NCBI GenBank assembly: GCA_902373525.1
Contig: CABKMN010000022.1
Coordinates: 1 to 32,963, forward strand
Source: an uncultured Bilophila sp.
GTDB lineage: Bacteria > Desulfobacterota > Desulfovibrionia > Desulfovibrionales > Desulfovibrionaceae
DNA length: 32,963 bases
Direction of reading: 5' to 3'
Shown here: piece by piece, positions 10,538 through 18,825 of the stretch
Layout of the letters: the number at the start of each line of letters is the position of its first letter
Numbering within the stretch: position 1 is the first letter of the stretch
Program-made: the position numbers and the translations under genes
The notes under the pieces: generated by a model
What the model was told of the DNA's origin: nothing
Seen by the model: the letters and a program-made list of their open reading frames with translations, nothing else
Database searches by the model: none

Positions 10538-11030
10538 GCATATCAACGCGGCCTTGCGGGAAAAAAAGCCGGTGATGCTGGCGAGCCTCGCGGAACGCTT
10601 CGGCGTTTCGGAACTGGAGGCCGCCACGGCTCTGCCGGACGACATGCGGGCCTTCGCGGGCGGGGACGCCTTCGACACGGTCTGGCAAACCTTGGCTTCG
10701 TGGGAAAACGCGACCTTTATCATGACGCACCTTGGTTCCGTCGTCGAAATCAAGGGTAGGATACCGGAAGGCAGGCACGGGCACGGCTTTTTCAACCTGA
10801 CGGGCGGCAACGGATTGGGCGGGCATCTCAAAGTCGATGATCTCGGTCACATCTGTTTCCTCTCCTTGCCCTTTATGGGATTGGAAAGTCACTCCGTGCA
10901 GTTTTTCAACGCGGCGGGTACGGTGCTGTTCTCCGTGTATGTGGGCCGCGAAAACCGTCAACTCGTCCCGACCGCGCGCGACTCGTTCTTCGCGTTGCGC
11001 GAGGCCGTCGGCACAAAGGAACCGGCATGA
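10497..11030 (+). CDS. hutX: HutX/ChuX-family cytosolic heme carrier
   Basis: A 177-residue protein. An N-terminal small helical domain (KPVMLASLAERFGVSELEAATALP) precedes the split-barrel core. The core motifs GHGFFNLTGGNGLGGHLKVDDLGHICFLSLPFMG and ESHSVQFFNAAGTVLFSVYVGR are characteristic of HutX/ChuX. These proteins receive heme in the cytoplasm and hand it to the HutW/ChuW degradation enzyme. SD GGGAG precedes the ATG, and the gene overlaps ecfA by 41 bp, which ties the ECF transporter to heme use. The stop overlaps the following flavodoxin-like gene (ATGA). Confidence 0.88.
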   Translation: MTETCCRTTETLREHINAALREKKPVMLASLAERFGVSELEAATALPDDMRAFAGGDAFDTVWQTLASWENATFIMTHLGSVVEIKGRIPEGRHGHGFFNLTGGNGLGGHLKVDDLGHICFLSLPFMGLESHSVQFFNAAGTVLFSVYVGRENRQLVPTARDSFFALREAVGTKEPA

Positions 11031-11539
11031 AAAGTCTCATCGTCTATTCGTCACGGACCGGCAACACCCGGAAAATCGCAGAAGCCATCGCCGCCGTGCT
11101 CCCCGGCTGCGCCGTCCATCCCGTGGAATCCGCCCCCGCGCCCGAGGGCTACGACCTGATCGCCGTGGGGTACTGGGTGGACAAGGGCATGCCCGACGCG
11201 CAGGCCAGGGCGTATCTGGAGAGGGTGCACGACGCGAACGTGGCTCTGTTCGGCACGCTCGGCGCGTGGCCGGATTCCGACCACGCCAAGGACTGCATCA
11301 GGCAGGGCGAGGCGTTGGTGAATGCCCCGGAACGCGGCAACAAGGTGCTCGGCACCTACCTCTGTCAGGGAAAGGTGGACCCCAAGATCGTCGCCATGAT
11401 GCAGAAGATGGCGTCCGACGTGCATCCCATGACGCCGGAACGCAAGGCGCGTCTTGAAGAGGCGGCCAGGCACCCCGACGAGGCGGACTGCCTCCGGGCG
11501 CAGGAAGCCTTCAGGGCGTTTGCGGAACAGGTGGCCTGA
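11027..11539 (+). CDS. Heme-locus flavodoxin-like protein (HmuF-like)
   Basis: A 170-residue flavodoxin-fold protein. The FMN phosphate loop SSRTGNTRKIAEAI is at residues 8-21, and GYWVDKGMPDAQARAYLERV and LFGTLGAWPDS supply further flavin contacts. The C-terminal 60 residues are a helical extension absent from electron-carrier flavodoxins. Similar flavodoxin-like proteins (HmuF type) sit beside hutW/hmuW in anaerobic heme operons and act in heme breakdown or donate electrons to the radical SAM enzyme. Its ATG overlaps the hutX stop. It differs from the flavodoxin at 2858, which lacks the extension. The exact role is inference from neighbours. Confidence 0.78.
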   Translation: MKSLIVYSSRTGNTRKIAEAIAAVLPGCAVHPVESAPAPEGYDLIAVGYWVDKGMPDAQARAYLERVHDANVALFGTLGAWPDSDHAKDCIRQGEALVNAPERGNKVLGTYLCQGKVDPKIVAMMQKMASDVHPMTPERKARLEEAARHPDEADCLRAQEAFRAFAEQVA

Positions 11540-11556
11540 CGGGCCCACGGGAACAA

Positions 11557-11598
11557 CGGGGCTCCGGCCCCGAAACCGGAAGGGCGGCTTTGCCGCCC
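11557..11598. repeat. Two adjacent GC-rich hairpins before exbB
   Basis: CGGGGC/GCCCCG (11557-11572, 4-nt loop) and GGGCGGC/GCCGCCC (11582-11598, 3-nt loop) lie in the 83-bp gap between the flavodoxin-like gene and exbB. There is no T-run after them, so they may tune read-through or mRNA stability and are unlikely to terminate fully. Confidence 0.45.
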
Positions 11599-11622
11599 GT
11601 ACGTCGTTTTCAGGAAACATTC

Positions 11623-12261
11623 ATGAATCTTGCCTCCATTTATGCGTCCATCGGCCCGTCCGGCGTTGCGCTGGTCCTTGTCGGTTGCGCGGGGCTGTGC
11701 CTCGCGCTGCGGAACCTGCTGTACCTGCATCTGGTCTGGCGCGACTTCAAGCGGGACTTCCTCGACATCGAACATCAGGAAGGCCGCTGCATGCGCGACG
11801 TGTGCGACAAGAGCGACAATCCGCTGATCGCCATCGTCCGCGACATCGTGAAGACCCACGGCGGGCATTCGGAGGATATCCGGGCCGAGGTCGCCTATCT
11901 GTTCCACCGCAATTTCGAGCAGGTGACGAAAGGGCTGTGCTGGCTGCGCCTCATTTCGGTGGTGTCGCCGCTGCTCGGCCTGCTCGGAACCATCCTCGGC
12001 ATGGTGACGGTGTTCCGTACCATCGCGGAGAACAGCGCCCCCAACGCCGCGCAGCTCGCGGCGGGCATCTGGGAGGCGCTCATCACCACGATCATGGGCC
12101 TGTGCGTCGCCATCCCCATGCTCATGTTTTATTATTACCTGATGCTCAAGTTCAAGGGCTTCCACATCGAAGCCGTGGAGCACAGCTACCGCGCGCTGGA
12201 GCTGTGCGGCGGCGTGAAGCGGGAGGCCCGTCCCGAAACGCGGAGGTCGTGCCATGCATGA
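11623..12261 (+). CDS. exbB: ExbB-type proton channel subunit
   Basis: A 212-residue MotA/TolQ/ExbB protein. It has an N-terminal membrane span, a cytoplasmic domain, and two later spans carrying the family signature LISVVSPLLGLLGTILGMVTVFRTI and LAAGIWEALITTIMGLCVAIP. It forms the proton channel that energises TonB in the inner membrane. ATG 11623 is chosen because AGGA lies 8 nt upstream and residues before it do not resemble the family. It overlaps exbD by 8 bp and probably forms one unit with exbD and tonB to power the receptor encoded at 5457. Confidence 0.88.
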   Translation: MNLASIYASIGPSGVALVLVGCAGLCLALRNLLYLHLVWRDFKRDFLDIEHQEGRCMRDVCDKSDNPLIAIVRDIVKTHGGHSEDIRAEVAYLFHRNFEQVTKGLCWLRLISVVSPLLGLLGTILGMVTVFRTIAENSAPNAAQLAAGIWEALITTIMGLCVAIPMLMFYYYLMLKFKGFHIEAVEHSYRALELCGGVKREARPETRRSCHA

Positions 12262-12640
12262 TTTCGACGAAGATGCGGGCATCGATCTGACGCCGGTCAT
12301 CGACGTTATCTTCATGCTGCTGATCTTCTTCATCATGACCACCACGTTCAGCAAGCCGGTGCTGGACATCGTGTTGCCCGCCTCGGAGACGGCGGAGGAT
12401 GCCGGACGTAAGGGCGCGGAGCTGGTAATTTCGGTGAAGGCCGACGGCACCATCCACCATCAGGATCGGCAGCTGACCAGGGAAGAGCTGACCGCCGTGC
12501 TCGAAACGCGGCCGGAAGCCCTACTGAATCTCTATGTTGATGAAAAGGCGCCTTTTGAAGCGTTTGTCGGCGTCATAGACATCGCCAAACTCAAGAGAGG
12601 AGGTCACTTTGTTATCAGCACACAGCCCAGTGAGCGTTAG
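12254..12640 (+). CDS. exbD: ExbD-type proton channel subunit
   Basis: A 128-residue ExbD/TolR protein. The short cytoplasmic start contains the conserved aspartate segment DLTPVIDVIFMLLIFFIMTTTF, in which Asp of VIDV is the proton-carrying residue. A periplasmic domain follows (LDIVLPASETAED onward). It overlaps exbB at its start and tonB at its end, so the three proteins are translationally coupled. Its pairing with TonB in place of TolAB points to TonB energisation and not the Tol system. Confidence 0.87.
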   Translation: MHDFDEDAGIDLTPVIDVIFMLLIFFIMTTTFSKPVLDIVLPASETAEDAGRKGAELVISVKADGTIHHQDRQLTREELTAVLETRPEALLNLYVDEKAPFEAFVGVIDIAKLKRGGHFVISTQPSER

Positions 12641-13433
12641 GCCCCTCTACGGGGCGGAGGCATTCCGCAAGAGCCGCAGCATGGCGGGCGGCATGACCGG
12701 CGGGCTGGTCCTGCTGGCGTTGTCGGTTTGCATGATGACGCCCGTCATGAAACCCCTCTCGCCCCCGAAAGCGTCGCCCGCCGTCATGCTGATGCGCGTG
12801 GTGCGCCCCGAACCGACGCCGCAGCCGGCGGTCACGCCCCCGGACGCTATGCGCAAGCTGTTGAGCCCGGAATCGGAAGTGAAGGTCCCGGTGCCGCCGG
12901 TCGTCGAGAAGCCCAAGGTGGAACCGCCGCGGGAGGCCCGCGAAGCCCGAGCCCGTGAAGCCCAAACAGTCAGGAAGACGCCCCCGGTCAAGAAAAAAAC
13001 GCCGGTGGCCCGCCAGCCGCATAAGCCCGCGCCGCCCGCCGTGGAGACGGCTAAGACGGACGGGCCCCCGGCGGCGGTCGCCTCCACGGCGGCCTCGGCC
13101 GTTCCGGCCCCGGCGGTCGCGGGGACGCAGGAACGGCCCGACGACAAGAGCAAGGCGCTGGCGACGGTTTTGGAAGTCCTCAACCGGTATAAGCGCTATC
13201 CCAAGCAGGCGCGGCGGATCGGCGCGGAAGGGACGGCCCAGCTCCTCGTGACGATCTCGGCGGACGGCAAGGTCAACGCGTGCTCGCTCGGCAAGGGCAG
13301 CGGTTCCAGCGTGCTCGACGCCGCCACCGAACGCCTCGGCGAAAAACTCGTCGGGCTTGACGTCCCCGCCGCCCGTGGGGGAAAAGGCCTTCGGATTCTG
13401 GTTCCGGTGCGCTATTCGCTCAAGGACGCCTGA
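12609..13433 (+). CDS. tonB: TonB energy transducer (TTG start)
   Basis: A 274-residue protein. It has one N-terminal membrane span (GGMTGGLVLLALSVCMMTPV, about residues 27-46), a long Pro/Lys/Glu-rich periplasmic spacer (about 55-165) and a C-terminal TonB domain (about 185-274, RYPKQARRIGAEGTAQLLVTI and VPVRYSLKDA). It passes energy from ExbBD to outer-membrane receptors. The start is TTG: a strong AGGAGG lies 5 nt before it, while later ATG codons fall inside or beyond the membrane segment. It overlaps exbD by 32 bp. The stop faces the convergent dtxR-like gene 43 bp away. Confidence 0.85.
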   Translation: MLSAHSPVSVRPLYGAEAFRKSRSMAGGMTGGLVLLALSVCMMTPVMKPLSPPKASPAVMLMRVVRPEPTPQPAVTPPDAMRKLLSPESEVKVPVPPVVEKPKVEPPREAREARAREAQTVRKTPPVKKKTPVARQPHKPAPPAVETAKTDGPPAAVASTAASAVPAPAVAGTQERPDDKSKALATVLEVLNRYKRYPKQARRIGAEGTAQLLVTISADGKVNACSLGKGSGSSVLDAATERLGEKLVGLDVPAARGGKGLRILVPVRYSLKDA

Positions 13434-13476
13434 GTCTTCGCCCCGGCTGTCGCCCGCGCGGCGGTTTCGGATCGCC

Positions 13477-14034
13477 TCAGCGGTACTTTTCCCGCAGCGC
13501 GTCCTGTCCCATCATCTGCGTCCGCATGGTCAGCATGGGCGGCGCGTTGCGGGCCAAATCCCTGTCGGAACCGGACTGGATGTGTTCCTTCCGAACCTGC
13601 TTGTAGTCTTCCTGCCAGTTTTTCCACATGTCCTCGCGGCTCCGCAGGTACAGGACGAATTGTCCCAGTCGCCGGATGACGTCCGGCGGGAGCACGTGTT
13701 CCAGTTCACAGGCCACATCGTTGGAGACGCCCGGCTCAAGCTGGAGCACGTGCTGAAAAAATTCCTGAATGACGATGTGCCGGTGGGCGATGTCGCGCCC
13801 GATGTGCATCCCCGCTTCCGTCAGGTGGACGAGGCTGTAGGGCTCGTATTCCACATACCCCATCTTTTTCAATACTTTCAGTGTGCTGGTGACGGTGGAG
13901 CGGGACACGCCCGCCGCCTCCGCGATGGAGCTGGCGCGGGCCGCGCCTTCCCGGATTTCCTGATAGAAAATGATTTCGAGGTAGTTTTCCAGCGCAGGCG
14001 AGAGCTGCCTGACGTCGTTCCGCTCTTGGGGCAT
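13477..14034 (-). CDS. DtxR-family metal-dependent regulator
   Basis: A 185-residue protein. The N-terminal winged helix has LSPALENYLEIIFYQE, the recognition region AEAAGVSRSTVTSTLKVLKKMGYVEYEPYSLVHLTEAG, then the dimerisation and metal-binding region (HRHIVIQEFFQHVL... ACELEHVLPPDVIRRL). These fit MntR/IdeR/DtxR regulators, which bind DNA with Fe(II) or Mn(II). The C-terminal 55 residues (from about 130) are charged and do not look like the SH3 domain of long DtxR proteins. It lies 23 bp downstream of the MATE gene on the same strand. The palindrome upstream of that gene, repeated before hutW, is its likely operator. The metal is unknown. Confidence 0.82.
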   Translation of the reverse strand: MPQERNDVRQLSPALENYLEIIFYQEIREGAARASSIAEAAGVSRSTVTSTLKVLKKMGYVEYEPYSLVHLTEAGMHIGRDIAHRHIVIQEFFQHVLQLEPGVSNDVACELEHVLPPDVIRRLGQFVLYLRSREDMWKNWQEDYKQVRKEHIQSGSDRDLARNAPPMLTMRTQMMGQDALREKYR

Positions 14035-14057
14035 ACCGTTTCTCCTGTTTCGGCTCG

Positions 14058-15431
14058 TCAGGCATTCTGACGCGTTCGCATGCCGTATTCAAGCCATTTT
14101 TTCCCGGCGTAGAGCCTTGCGTACCAGAGCGCAGCGCCCGCGTTCGCGCAGAGCATTGCGGCGTAGATGCCGGTCGCGCCGTAGCTTCTGCCGAGCGCCC
14201 ACGCCAGCGGAAGCTGGATCGCCCACATGGTTACGCAGTTGACCTTGCAGGAAATCCGGGTGGCCCCGGCTCCGGCGAATGCCCCGTTCACGAGCATGGC
14301 GTACGTCTTGAGCGGGATGCCCGCGCACGCGAAAACGAGAAAGTGCGCCGCCTGCCGGACCACGTCGGGCTGTGTGGACAGCAGGCCCGCCACCGGGGTT
14401 CGGAACAGGAACAGCAGCCCCGCGCCGAAGCCGAGCCCGAGGGCGGCGGCAAGCGCGAGCCGCCGCGCAAAGCGGAACAGCACCTCAAGCCGGTTCGCGC
14501 CGAGGAGATGCCCGCTGAGGATGGTGACGGTCATGCTCAGCGCCGCCGTGGGGAAGGTCAGGAAACTTTCCACGCGCGAGCCGAGGGTCATGCCCGCGAG
14601 GACGGGCACCATGTCTCCGGGCAGTCCCGTGAGCAGCGACAGGATGACGAGGCTCCCCATGTGGCCCGCCAGCGCGCCGAGCGCGGACGGGCCGCCGACC
14701 CGGAACAGGTAGGGCAGGGCGCGGCGGGCCCACCGCCACGTCGCGAGGGACGAACGGGTCAGGATGCCGTGCCGGACGATGGCGTACAGGTTGCAGGCGA
14801 GGCCGAGCAGGGCGGACCCGAAGGTACTCCACGCGATCCCCTGATACCCGCAGTCGGGCAGTCCCCACAGGCCGAGCCCGAACCCCGCGCTGCCCACGAG
14901 GTTGCTTGCGGCGACCACGGCGATGGCGATGAGCGGGAGACGGACCAGCTTGTAGGCCCGGAACACCGAGTTCAGCATGATCAGCGTGTAGTAGAACGGC
15001 AGTTGGCAACTGTAGGCAATGATAAACGTTTCGATCACGGGCTCCAGTTCGGGAGACACGTGCATGAGCCGGAGCGTCAGCGGCAGGCAGAGCAGGCTCG
15101 CCAAGGCGATGATCGAGCCCGTGAGCCCGGCAAGTCCCGCGATCAGCGCCGCATACCGCCGGGCGCGCCGTTCCAGTCCGGCCCCGAGCGCCTGACTGAT
15201 GGTCGTCAGGCAGCCGCTTCCCGCCAGAGAGGTGATCAGCATGAGCAGGGTGAAGACCTGTGCGACGATGCCGAGCGAAGCCTGCACGGCGGCGTCCAGC
15301 CGTCCCGCCACCCACAGGTCCGTCATGGAAACGGTGAGGTGGCACAGCATCATGCCGAGCTGGGGCACGGTCAGCGAGACGAGTTCCCGCACGGTCGGCA
15401 AGGCGCGGTCGGCTGCGGCGTTTGTGGGCAT
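14058..15431 (-). CDS. MATE family exporter
   Basis: A 457-residue membrane protein with about twelve spans in two homologous halves, typical of MATE antiporters (SLTVPQLGMMLCHLTVSMTDLWVAGRL at the start; LRRVGGPSALGALAGHMG-like second half). It would expel a cationic or organic compound using a Na+ or H+ gradient. ATG 15431 has GGAGG 5 nt upstream; the upstream TTG lies in that SD and is rejected. Linked to a DtxR-type regulator and facing feoAB, it may export a metal chelate, porphyrin or toxic compound under metal control; substrate is not visible in the sequence. Confidence 0.85.
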   Translation of the reverse strand: MPTNAAADRALPTVRELVSLTVPQLGMMLCHLTVSMTDLWVAGRLDAAVQASLGIVAQVFTLLMLITSLAGSGCLTTISQALGAGLERRARRYAALIAGLAGLTGSIIALASLLCLPLTLRLMHVSPELEPVIETFIIAYSCQLPFYYTLIMLNSVFRAYKLVRLPLIAIAVVAASNLVGSAGFGLGLWGLPDCGYQGIAWSTFGSALLGLACNLYAIVRHGILTRSSLATWRWARRALPYLFRVGGPSALGALAGHMGSLVILSLLTGLPGDMVPVLAGMTLGSRVESFLTFPTAALSMTVTILSGHLLGANRLEVLFRFARRLALAAALGLGFGAGLLFLFRTPVAGLLSTQPDVVRQAAHFLVFACAGIPLKTYAMLVNGAFAGAGATRISCKVNCVTMWAIQLPLAWALGRSYGATGIYAAMLCANAGAALWYARLYAGKKWLEYGMRTRQNA

Positions 15432-15481
15432 GGGTTCCTCCAATGTCGGGGGAGTAGGTCAGAAAAGGCGATTTGTCAAAT

Positions 15482-15503
15482 AAAGTTTGATGAATCAATC
15501 TTT
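15482..15503. promoter_or_regulatory. 22-bp palindromic operator, copy 2 (MATE-dtxR)
   Basis: Left arm AAAGTTTGAT and right arm ATCAATCTTT are separated by 2 bp; 9 of 10 positions are complementary. It lies 51 nt upstream of the MATE start codon and shares its left arm exactly with the site at 4005-4026. It is probably autoregulatory for the DtxR-family gene in this unit. Confidence 0.6.
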
Positions 15504-15610
15504 GGGATTTTTTTCGTATGGAGAGCCCGTCGGGACCTCAAGAAAGGCCGTTCCCGTTGTTTTGAGGGGCGTAACAGATGAAAAGTGAGATACGTGAAAG
15601 TGGCGGTAGT

Positions 15611-15647
15611 TGAAAATTTTTTTCACTTATATTGACAACGCTTTTCA
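15611..15647. promoter_or_regulatory. Fur box (and a weaker second one) in the MATE/feoA gap
   Basis: The gap between the divergent MATE and feoA genes (15432-15829) is about 400 bp. TGAAAATTTTTTTCA (15611-15625) matches 14 of 15 positions of the Desulfovibrio-type Fur consensus. A weaker TGACAACGCTTTTCA (15633-15647, 12 of 15) overlaps a TTGACA -35-like hexamer at 15632-15637. A third GAAAAT-type match is at 15798-15812, close to feoA. This is the expected arrangement for iron repression of feoAB. Apart from the palindrome at 15482, I see no gene in the gap. Confidence 0.65.
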
Positions 15648-15797
15648 ATAATGGCATCTTTCAGCCGTTCCGGGGAGGGGCGGCCCGCAAGGAGACGCTA
15701 TTGGGGGGGACGGTCCCGGCCCGGCAAAAAAATCTGTAACGCGTGCAAGGCGTTGTACGTGGTGATGCAGTGTACGGTTGTCTGATGTTCTTAATAA

Positions 15798-15812
15798 AGA
15801 AAATCAAAATCA
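15798..15812. promoter_or_regulatory. Possible additional Fur box just before feoA
   Basis: AGAAAATCAAAATCA resembles the box at 3330 (TGAAAATGAAAATCA), differing at two positions. It lies 17 nt before the feoA start, where binding could block elongation or translation initiation on the nascent message. It matches the ideal palindrome only weakly (11 of 15). Confidence 0.35.
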
Positions 15813-15829
15813 ACATGGAGGAAGGACGT

Positions 15830-16063
15830 ATGCGGAGGATAGGATTGCGCCAGATGCGGGAAGGGCAGAAGGGCAGCATCGTCAGCGTGGACGCGGACGG
15901 CGAGCTCGGGCGGCGTATCCGTGACATGGGGCTCATCCCCGGCACGGATGTGGAAATTGTAGGGCGCGCGCCCTTGCGCGATCCCGTTGCGCTGCGGCTG
16001 TTCGGGGTCACGCTGGCCCTGCGGAACCGTGAAGCCGATTATATCACTGTGGAGGTCGCATGA
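15830..16063 (+). CDS. feoA: FeoA
   Basis: A 77-residue SH3-like protein. LRQMREGQKGSIVSVDADGELGRRIRDMGLIPGTDVEIVGRAPLRDPV is the typical FeoA core, ending in ALRNREADYITVE. FeoA assists FeoB in ferrous iron import at the inner membrane. ATG 15830 is chosen since GGAGGA lies 7 nt upstream; longer frames would add a non-conserved leader. The stop overlaps feoB (ATGA). Confidence 0.92.
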   Translation: MRRIGLRQMREGQKGSIVSVDADGELGRRIRDMGLIPGTDVEIVGRAPLRDPVALRLFGVTLALRNREADYITVEVA

Positions 16064-18303
16064 GTCAGGCTCAGGTCCAGTGCCCGCACCGCCGGGAAGG
16101 CGGCGAGGCCAAACACATCGCCCTGAAAGAGGTCCGCATCGCGCTGGCGGGCAACCCGAACTGCGGGAAAACCACCGCGTTCAACGAATACACGGGCACG
16201 CACCAGCACGTGGGGAATTACCCCGGCGTGACCGTGGACAAGAAGGAAGGCTTCATCTCTCTTGACGGTACGGAAGTCCTCATGGTGGACCTTCCCGGCA
16301 CGTACTCGCTGACGGCCTACTCGCAGGAGGAAATCGTCACCCGCGCCGTGCTCGCGCCCGAAAAGGTCGAGGAAAAGCCCCTTGCGGTCATCGACCTCGT
16401 GGACACCTCCGCCCTTGAGCGCAACCTGTTCCTGACCGTGCAGATCATGGAGATGGGGCTCCCGGTGGTGCTCGCCTGCAACATGATGGACGAAGCCCGC
16501 AAGGCCGGCATCCATGTGGATACGGAACTGCTCGGCAAACAGCTCGGCATTCCGGTGGTCGGTACCGTGGCCCGTTCCGGCGAAGGGCTCAAGGAGGCCC
16601 TCCGTCAGGCCGTCGCCTTCGGGCGCAGGGGCGGCACGCCGCTGGACATTTCCTACGGGCAGGACCTCGATCCCGTGCTTGTCCGCATGGAGCACGTCCT
16701 TCTTGAGAACAACGTGCTCACGGACCGGTATCCCGCCCGCTGGATTGCCCTCAAGGTACTGGAAAACGATTCCGAAATTCTGAAGCAGCTTGAAAAGACG
16801 CCGAACGTGGCGGCCCGGCTGCGTTCCGAACGGGAAACCGTGGCCGAGCATCTGCGGAACACCCTGCAAACCTCCCCGGAAGCCGTCATCGCGGACTACC
16901 GGTACGGGTTCATCCGCAGCGTGCTGCGCAGCGGCGCGATCCGGCAGGAATCCGCCAGGGACCGTCTCGCCCTTTCCGACAAGCTGGACAAGGTGCTGAC
17001 CAATACGCTGCTCGGACCGATCATCATGCTTGCCGTGCTGTACGCCATGTTCCAGCTCACCTTCGTCATCGGCGCCTACCCGCAGGGATGGGTCGAGGAC
17101 GGTTTCGGCTGGCTCGGCGACACCGTGAGCGGGCTCATGCCCGACGGCTTCCTCAAGTCGCTGATCGTCAGCGGCGTCATCGACGGCCTCGGCGGCGTGA
17201 TGAGCTTCGTTCCGCTTATCATCATCATGTTTACCCTCGTCGCCATTCTCGAAGACTTCGGCTACATGGCCCGCATGGCCTACATGCTGGACCGCGTCTT
17301 CCGCGCCTTCGGCCTGCACGGCGCTTCGGTGATGCCGTTCATCATCGCGGGCGGCATTGCGGGCGGTTGCGCCATCCCCGGCGTCATGGCCACCCGTACC
17401 CTGCGCAGCCCCAAGGAAAAGCTGGCGACTCTGCTTACGCTTCCCTACATGGCGTGCGGTGCGAAACTGCCGGTGTTCCTGCTCCTTGTGGGCGTATTCT
17501 TTCCGGAAAACCCGGCCCGTTCCATGTTCCTGCTGACGCTGGCAGGTTGGGCCGCCGCCCTCATCATGGCGCGCATCATGCGTTCGACCATCATTCGGGG
17601 CGAATCGACCCCCTTCGTCATGGAACTGCCCCCCTACCGCATCCCCACCCTCCGCAGCGTGATTACGCACTGCTGGGAACGCACGTGGATGTATCTCAAG
17701 AAGGCCGGTACCGTACTGGTCGCCGTATCCATCCTGATCTGGGCGAGCATGACCTTCCCGACGCTGGACCCCGAACAGGCCGCGCCGATGGAAACGCGGA
17801 TCGCCGCCCTTCAGGAGAAGGTGGACGCGCTTGCCGAGGATGACGCCGCCCGCGCGCCGCTGGAAGAGGAACTGGCCTCCGTTCAGGCCGCATTGTCCGA
17901 AGCCGAACTCCAGAACTCCGTGGCGGGCCGTCTCGGCATGGCGATTGAACCGCTGACCCGTCCTCTCGGCTTCGACTGGCGCACGGACGTCGCCCTGCTC
18001 GGCGGCATCGCGGCCAAGGAAGCCATCGTTTCGACCCTCGGCACCGCCTATTCGCTCGGCGAACAGGACCCCGAAGAAGCCACCTCGCTGGCCGAACGTC
18101 TGGCGCAGGACCCGAACTGGAACAAGGGCACGGCTGTGGCGCTCATGCTCTTCGTGCTGCTGTACTCTCCCTGCTTCGTGGCGCTCGTGGTCATCCGGCA
18201 GGAAGCGGGCAGTTGGGGCTGGGTGGCGTTCAGCATGCTGTTCAACACCGCGTTCGCTTACGTTGTGGCGGCGGTCGCCTACCGGATCGTCATGGCTCTT
18301 TAG
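16060..18303 (+). CDS. feoB: FeoB ferrous iron transporter
   Basis: A 747-residue protein. The N-terminal GTPase domain shows G1 GNPNCGKTT (about 31-39), the HVGNYPGVTVDKKEG switch region, G3 DLPGTYSL and G4 NMMD (N at about 144). A helical GDI-like domain follows. The membrane part starts near residue 315 and contains the two Gate segments (VMSFVPLIIIMFTLVAILEDFGYMARMAYMLDR, MPFIIAGGIAGGCAIPGVMATRTL, LPYMACGAKLPVF). An extra charged coiled stretch (about 568-620) lies between late spans. FeoB imports Fe(II) across the inner membrane in anaerobes. ATG overlaps the feoA stop. An N-terminal 20-residue His/Cys-containing lead precedes the G domain. Confidence 0.95.
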   Translation: MSQAQVQCPHRREGGEAKHIALKEVRIALAGNPNCGKTTAFNEYTGTHQHVGNYPGVTVDKKEGFISLDGTEVLMVDLPGTYSLTAYSQEEIVTRAVLAPEKVEEKPLAVIDLVDTSALERNLFLTVQIMEMGLPVVLACNMMDEARKAGIHVDTELLGKQLGIPVVGTVARSGEGLKEALRQAVAFGRRGGTPLDISYGQDLDPVLVRMEHVLLENNVLTDRYPARWIALKVLENDSEILKQLEKTPNVAARLRSERETVAEHLRNTLQTSPEAVIADYRYGFIRSVLRSGAIRQESARDRLALSDKLDKVLTNTLLGPIIMLAVLYAMFQLTFVIGAYPQGWVEDGFGWLGDTVSGLMPDGFLKSLIVSGVIDGLGGVMSFVPLIIIMFTLVAILEDFGYMARMAYMLDRVFRAFGLHGASVMPFIIAGGIAGGCAIPGVMATRTLRSPKEKLATLLTLPYMACGAKLPVFLLLVGVFFPENPARSMFLLTLAGWAAALIMARIMRSTIIRGESTPFVMELPPYRIPTLRSVITHCWERTWMYLKKAGTVLVAVSILIWASMTFPTLDPEQAAPMETRIAALQEKVDALAEDDAARAPLEEELASVQAALSEAELQNSVAGRLGMAIEPLTRPLGFDWRTDVALLGGIAAKEAIVSTLGTAYSLGEQDPEEATSLAERLAQDPNWNKGTAVALMLFVLLYSPCFVALVVIRQEAGSWGWVAFSMLFNTAFAYVVAAVAYRIVMAL

Positions 18304-18332
18304 CCCCCGGACGCGTTGTTATTCCTGTGTAT

Positions 18333-18347
18333 TGAGAATGAATTTCT
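18333..18347. promoter_or_regulatory. Weak Fur-like box after feoB
   Basis: TGAGAATGAATTTCT matches 12 of 15 positions of the Desulfovibrio-type Fur consensus. It lies in an AT-rich patch between feoB and the small broken gene, which suggests that gene once had its own iron-regulated promoter. Confidence 0.4.
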
Positions 18348-18377
18348 TCATCGAATAAGATTGGTATGAATGAGAAC

Positions 18378-18603
18378 ATGAAATACGGGCTGTTTTTCCT
18401 CGGCGGGTTGGCGCTGGCGCGAACGGCGCGGTGGCGGTAAGCCGCGGAAAGCTCGACATCAAACCTCTGGCGGCGGACCTGCTGAGCCGCGGCATGGATG
18501 TCAAGGACGCCGTGCTCGCCAAGGTGGAAACGGTGAAGGAAAACGTGACATGGTGGCCGAAGCCCGCGAAGCCTCGGAAAAACGTAAGGAAGCCGGTTGC
18601 TAG
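18378..18603 (+). pseudogene. Small FeoB-associated membrane protein gene with two frameshifts
   Basis: Read in three frame segments, this encodes a protein of about 75 residues. The first segment is MKYGLFFLGGLAL. The second continues AVAVSRGKLDIKPLAADLLSRG and on to KVETVKENV. The third reads MVAEAREASEKRKEAGC and a TAG at 18601-18603. Continuity breaks near 18416-18417 and near 18547; adding one G at each place restores one frame. The product would have a short N-terminal membrane anchor and an amphipathic tail ending in Cys, like the small DUF6110-type proteins found behind feoB in Desulfovibrio (family name from memory). Both breaks are in G runs, so base-calling errors are as likely as true decay. 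An in-frame ATG at 18366 is an alternative start. Confidence 0.6.
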
Positions 18604-18825
18604 AGCCGTCCGGGGGCACCCCCGCGCCGGGAGCTTCCCTCCGGAATCTTTCCGGGGGTAACACGTCTGTAACCTTCATGAATTCTGAGGGGCGGCCCTC
18701 CCCCCGGCGGAAGCGCGCCCGCCGTCTCGGCCCGCGCGGTTTCGAGGGAGCCGGGGGCGGTTCATGAATCCATACGGAGACCGGATTTCCGGTTTCCGCA
18801 ACCTGTAACGGAAGAAGGAAGAGCG
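18604..18825. other. Intergenic region between the broken small gene and the porin gene
   Basis: About 220 bp without a gene. It holds GC-rich imperfect hairpins near 18610-18660 (GGGG-GCAC-CCCC; CCGGAA/TTTCCGG) that may end the feo transcript. No confident promoter for the porin was found by eye. Confidence 0.4.

Noticed and set aside
8933..10831. 632-residue minus-strand open frame across the ECF ATPase gene
   Set aside because: Shadow of the double ATPase gene; no SD and no domain.
16039..17670. 543-residue minus-strand open frame across feoB
   Set aside because: Antisense to FeoB, His/Gly/Asp-rich without family motifs.
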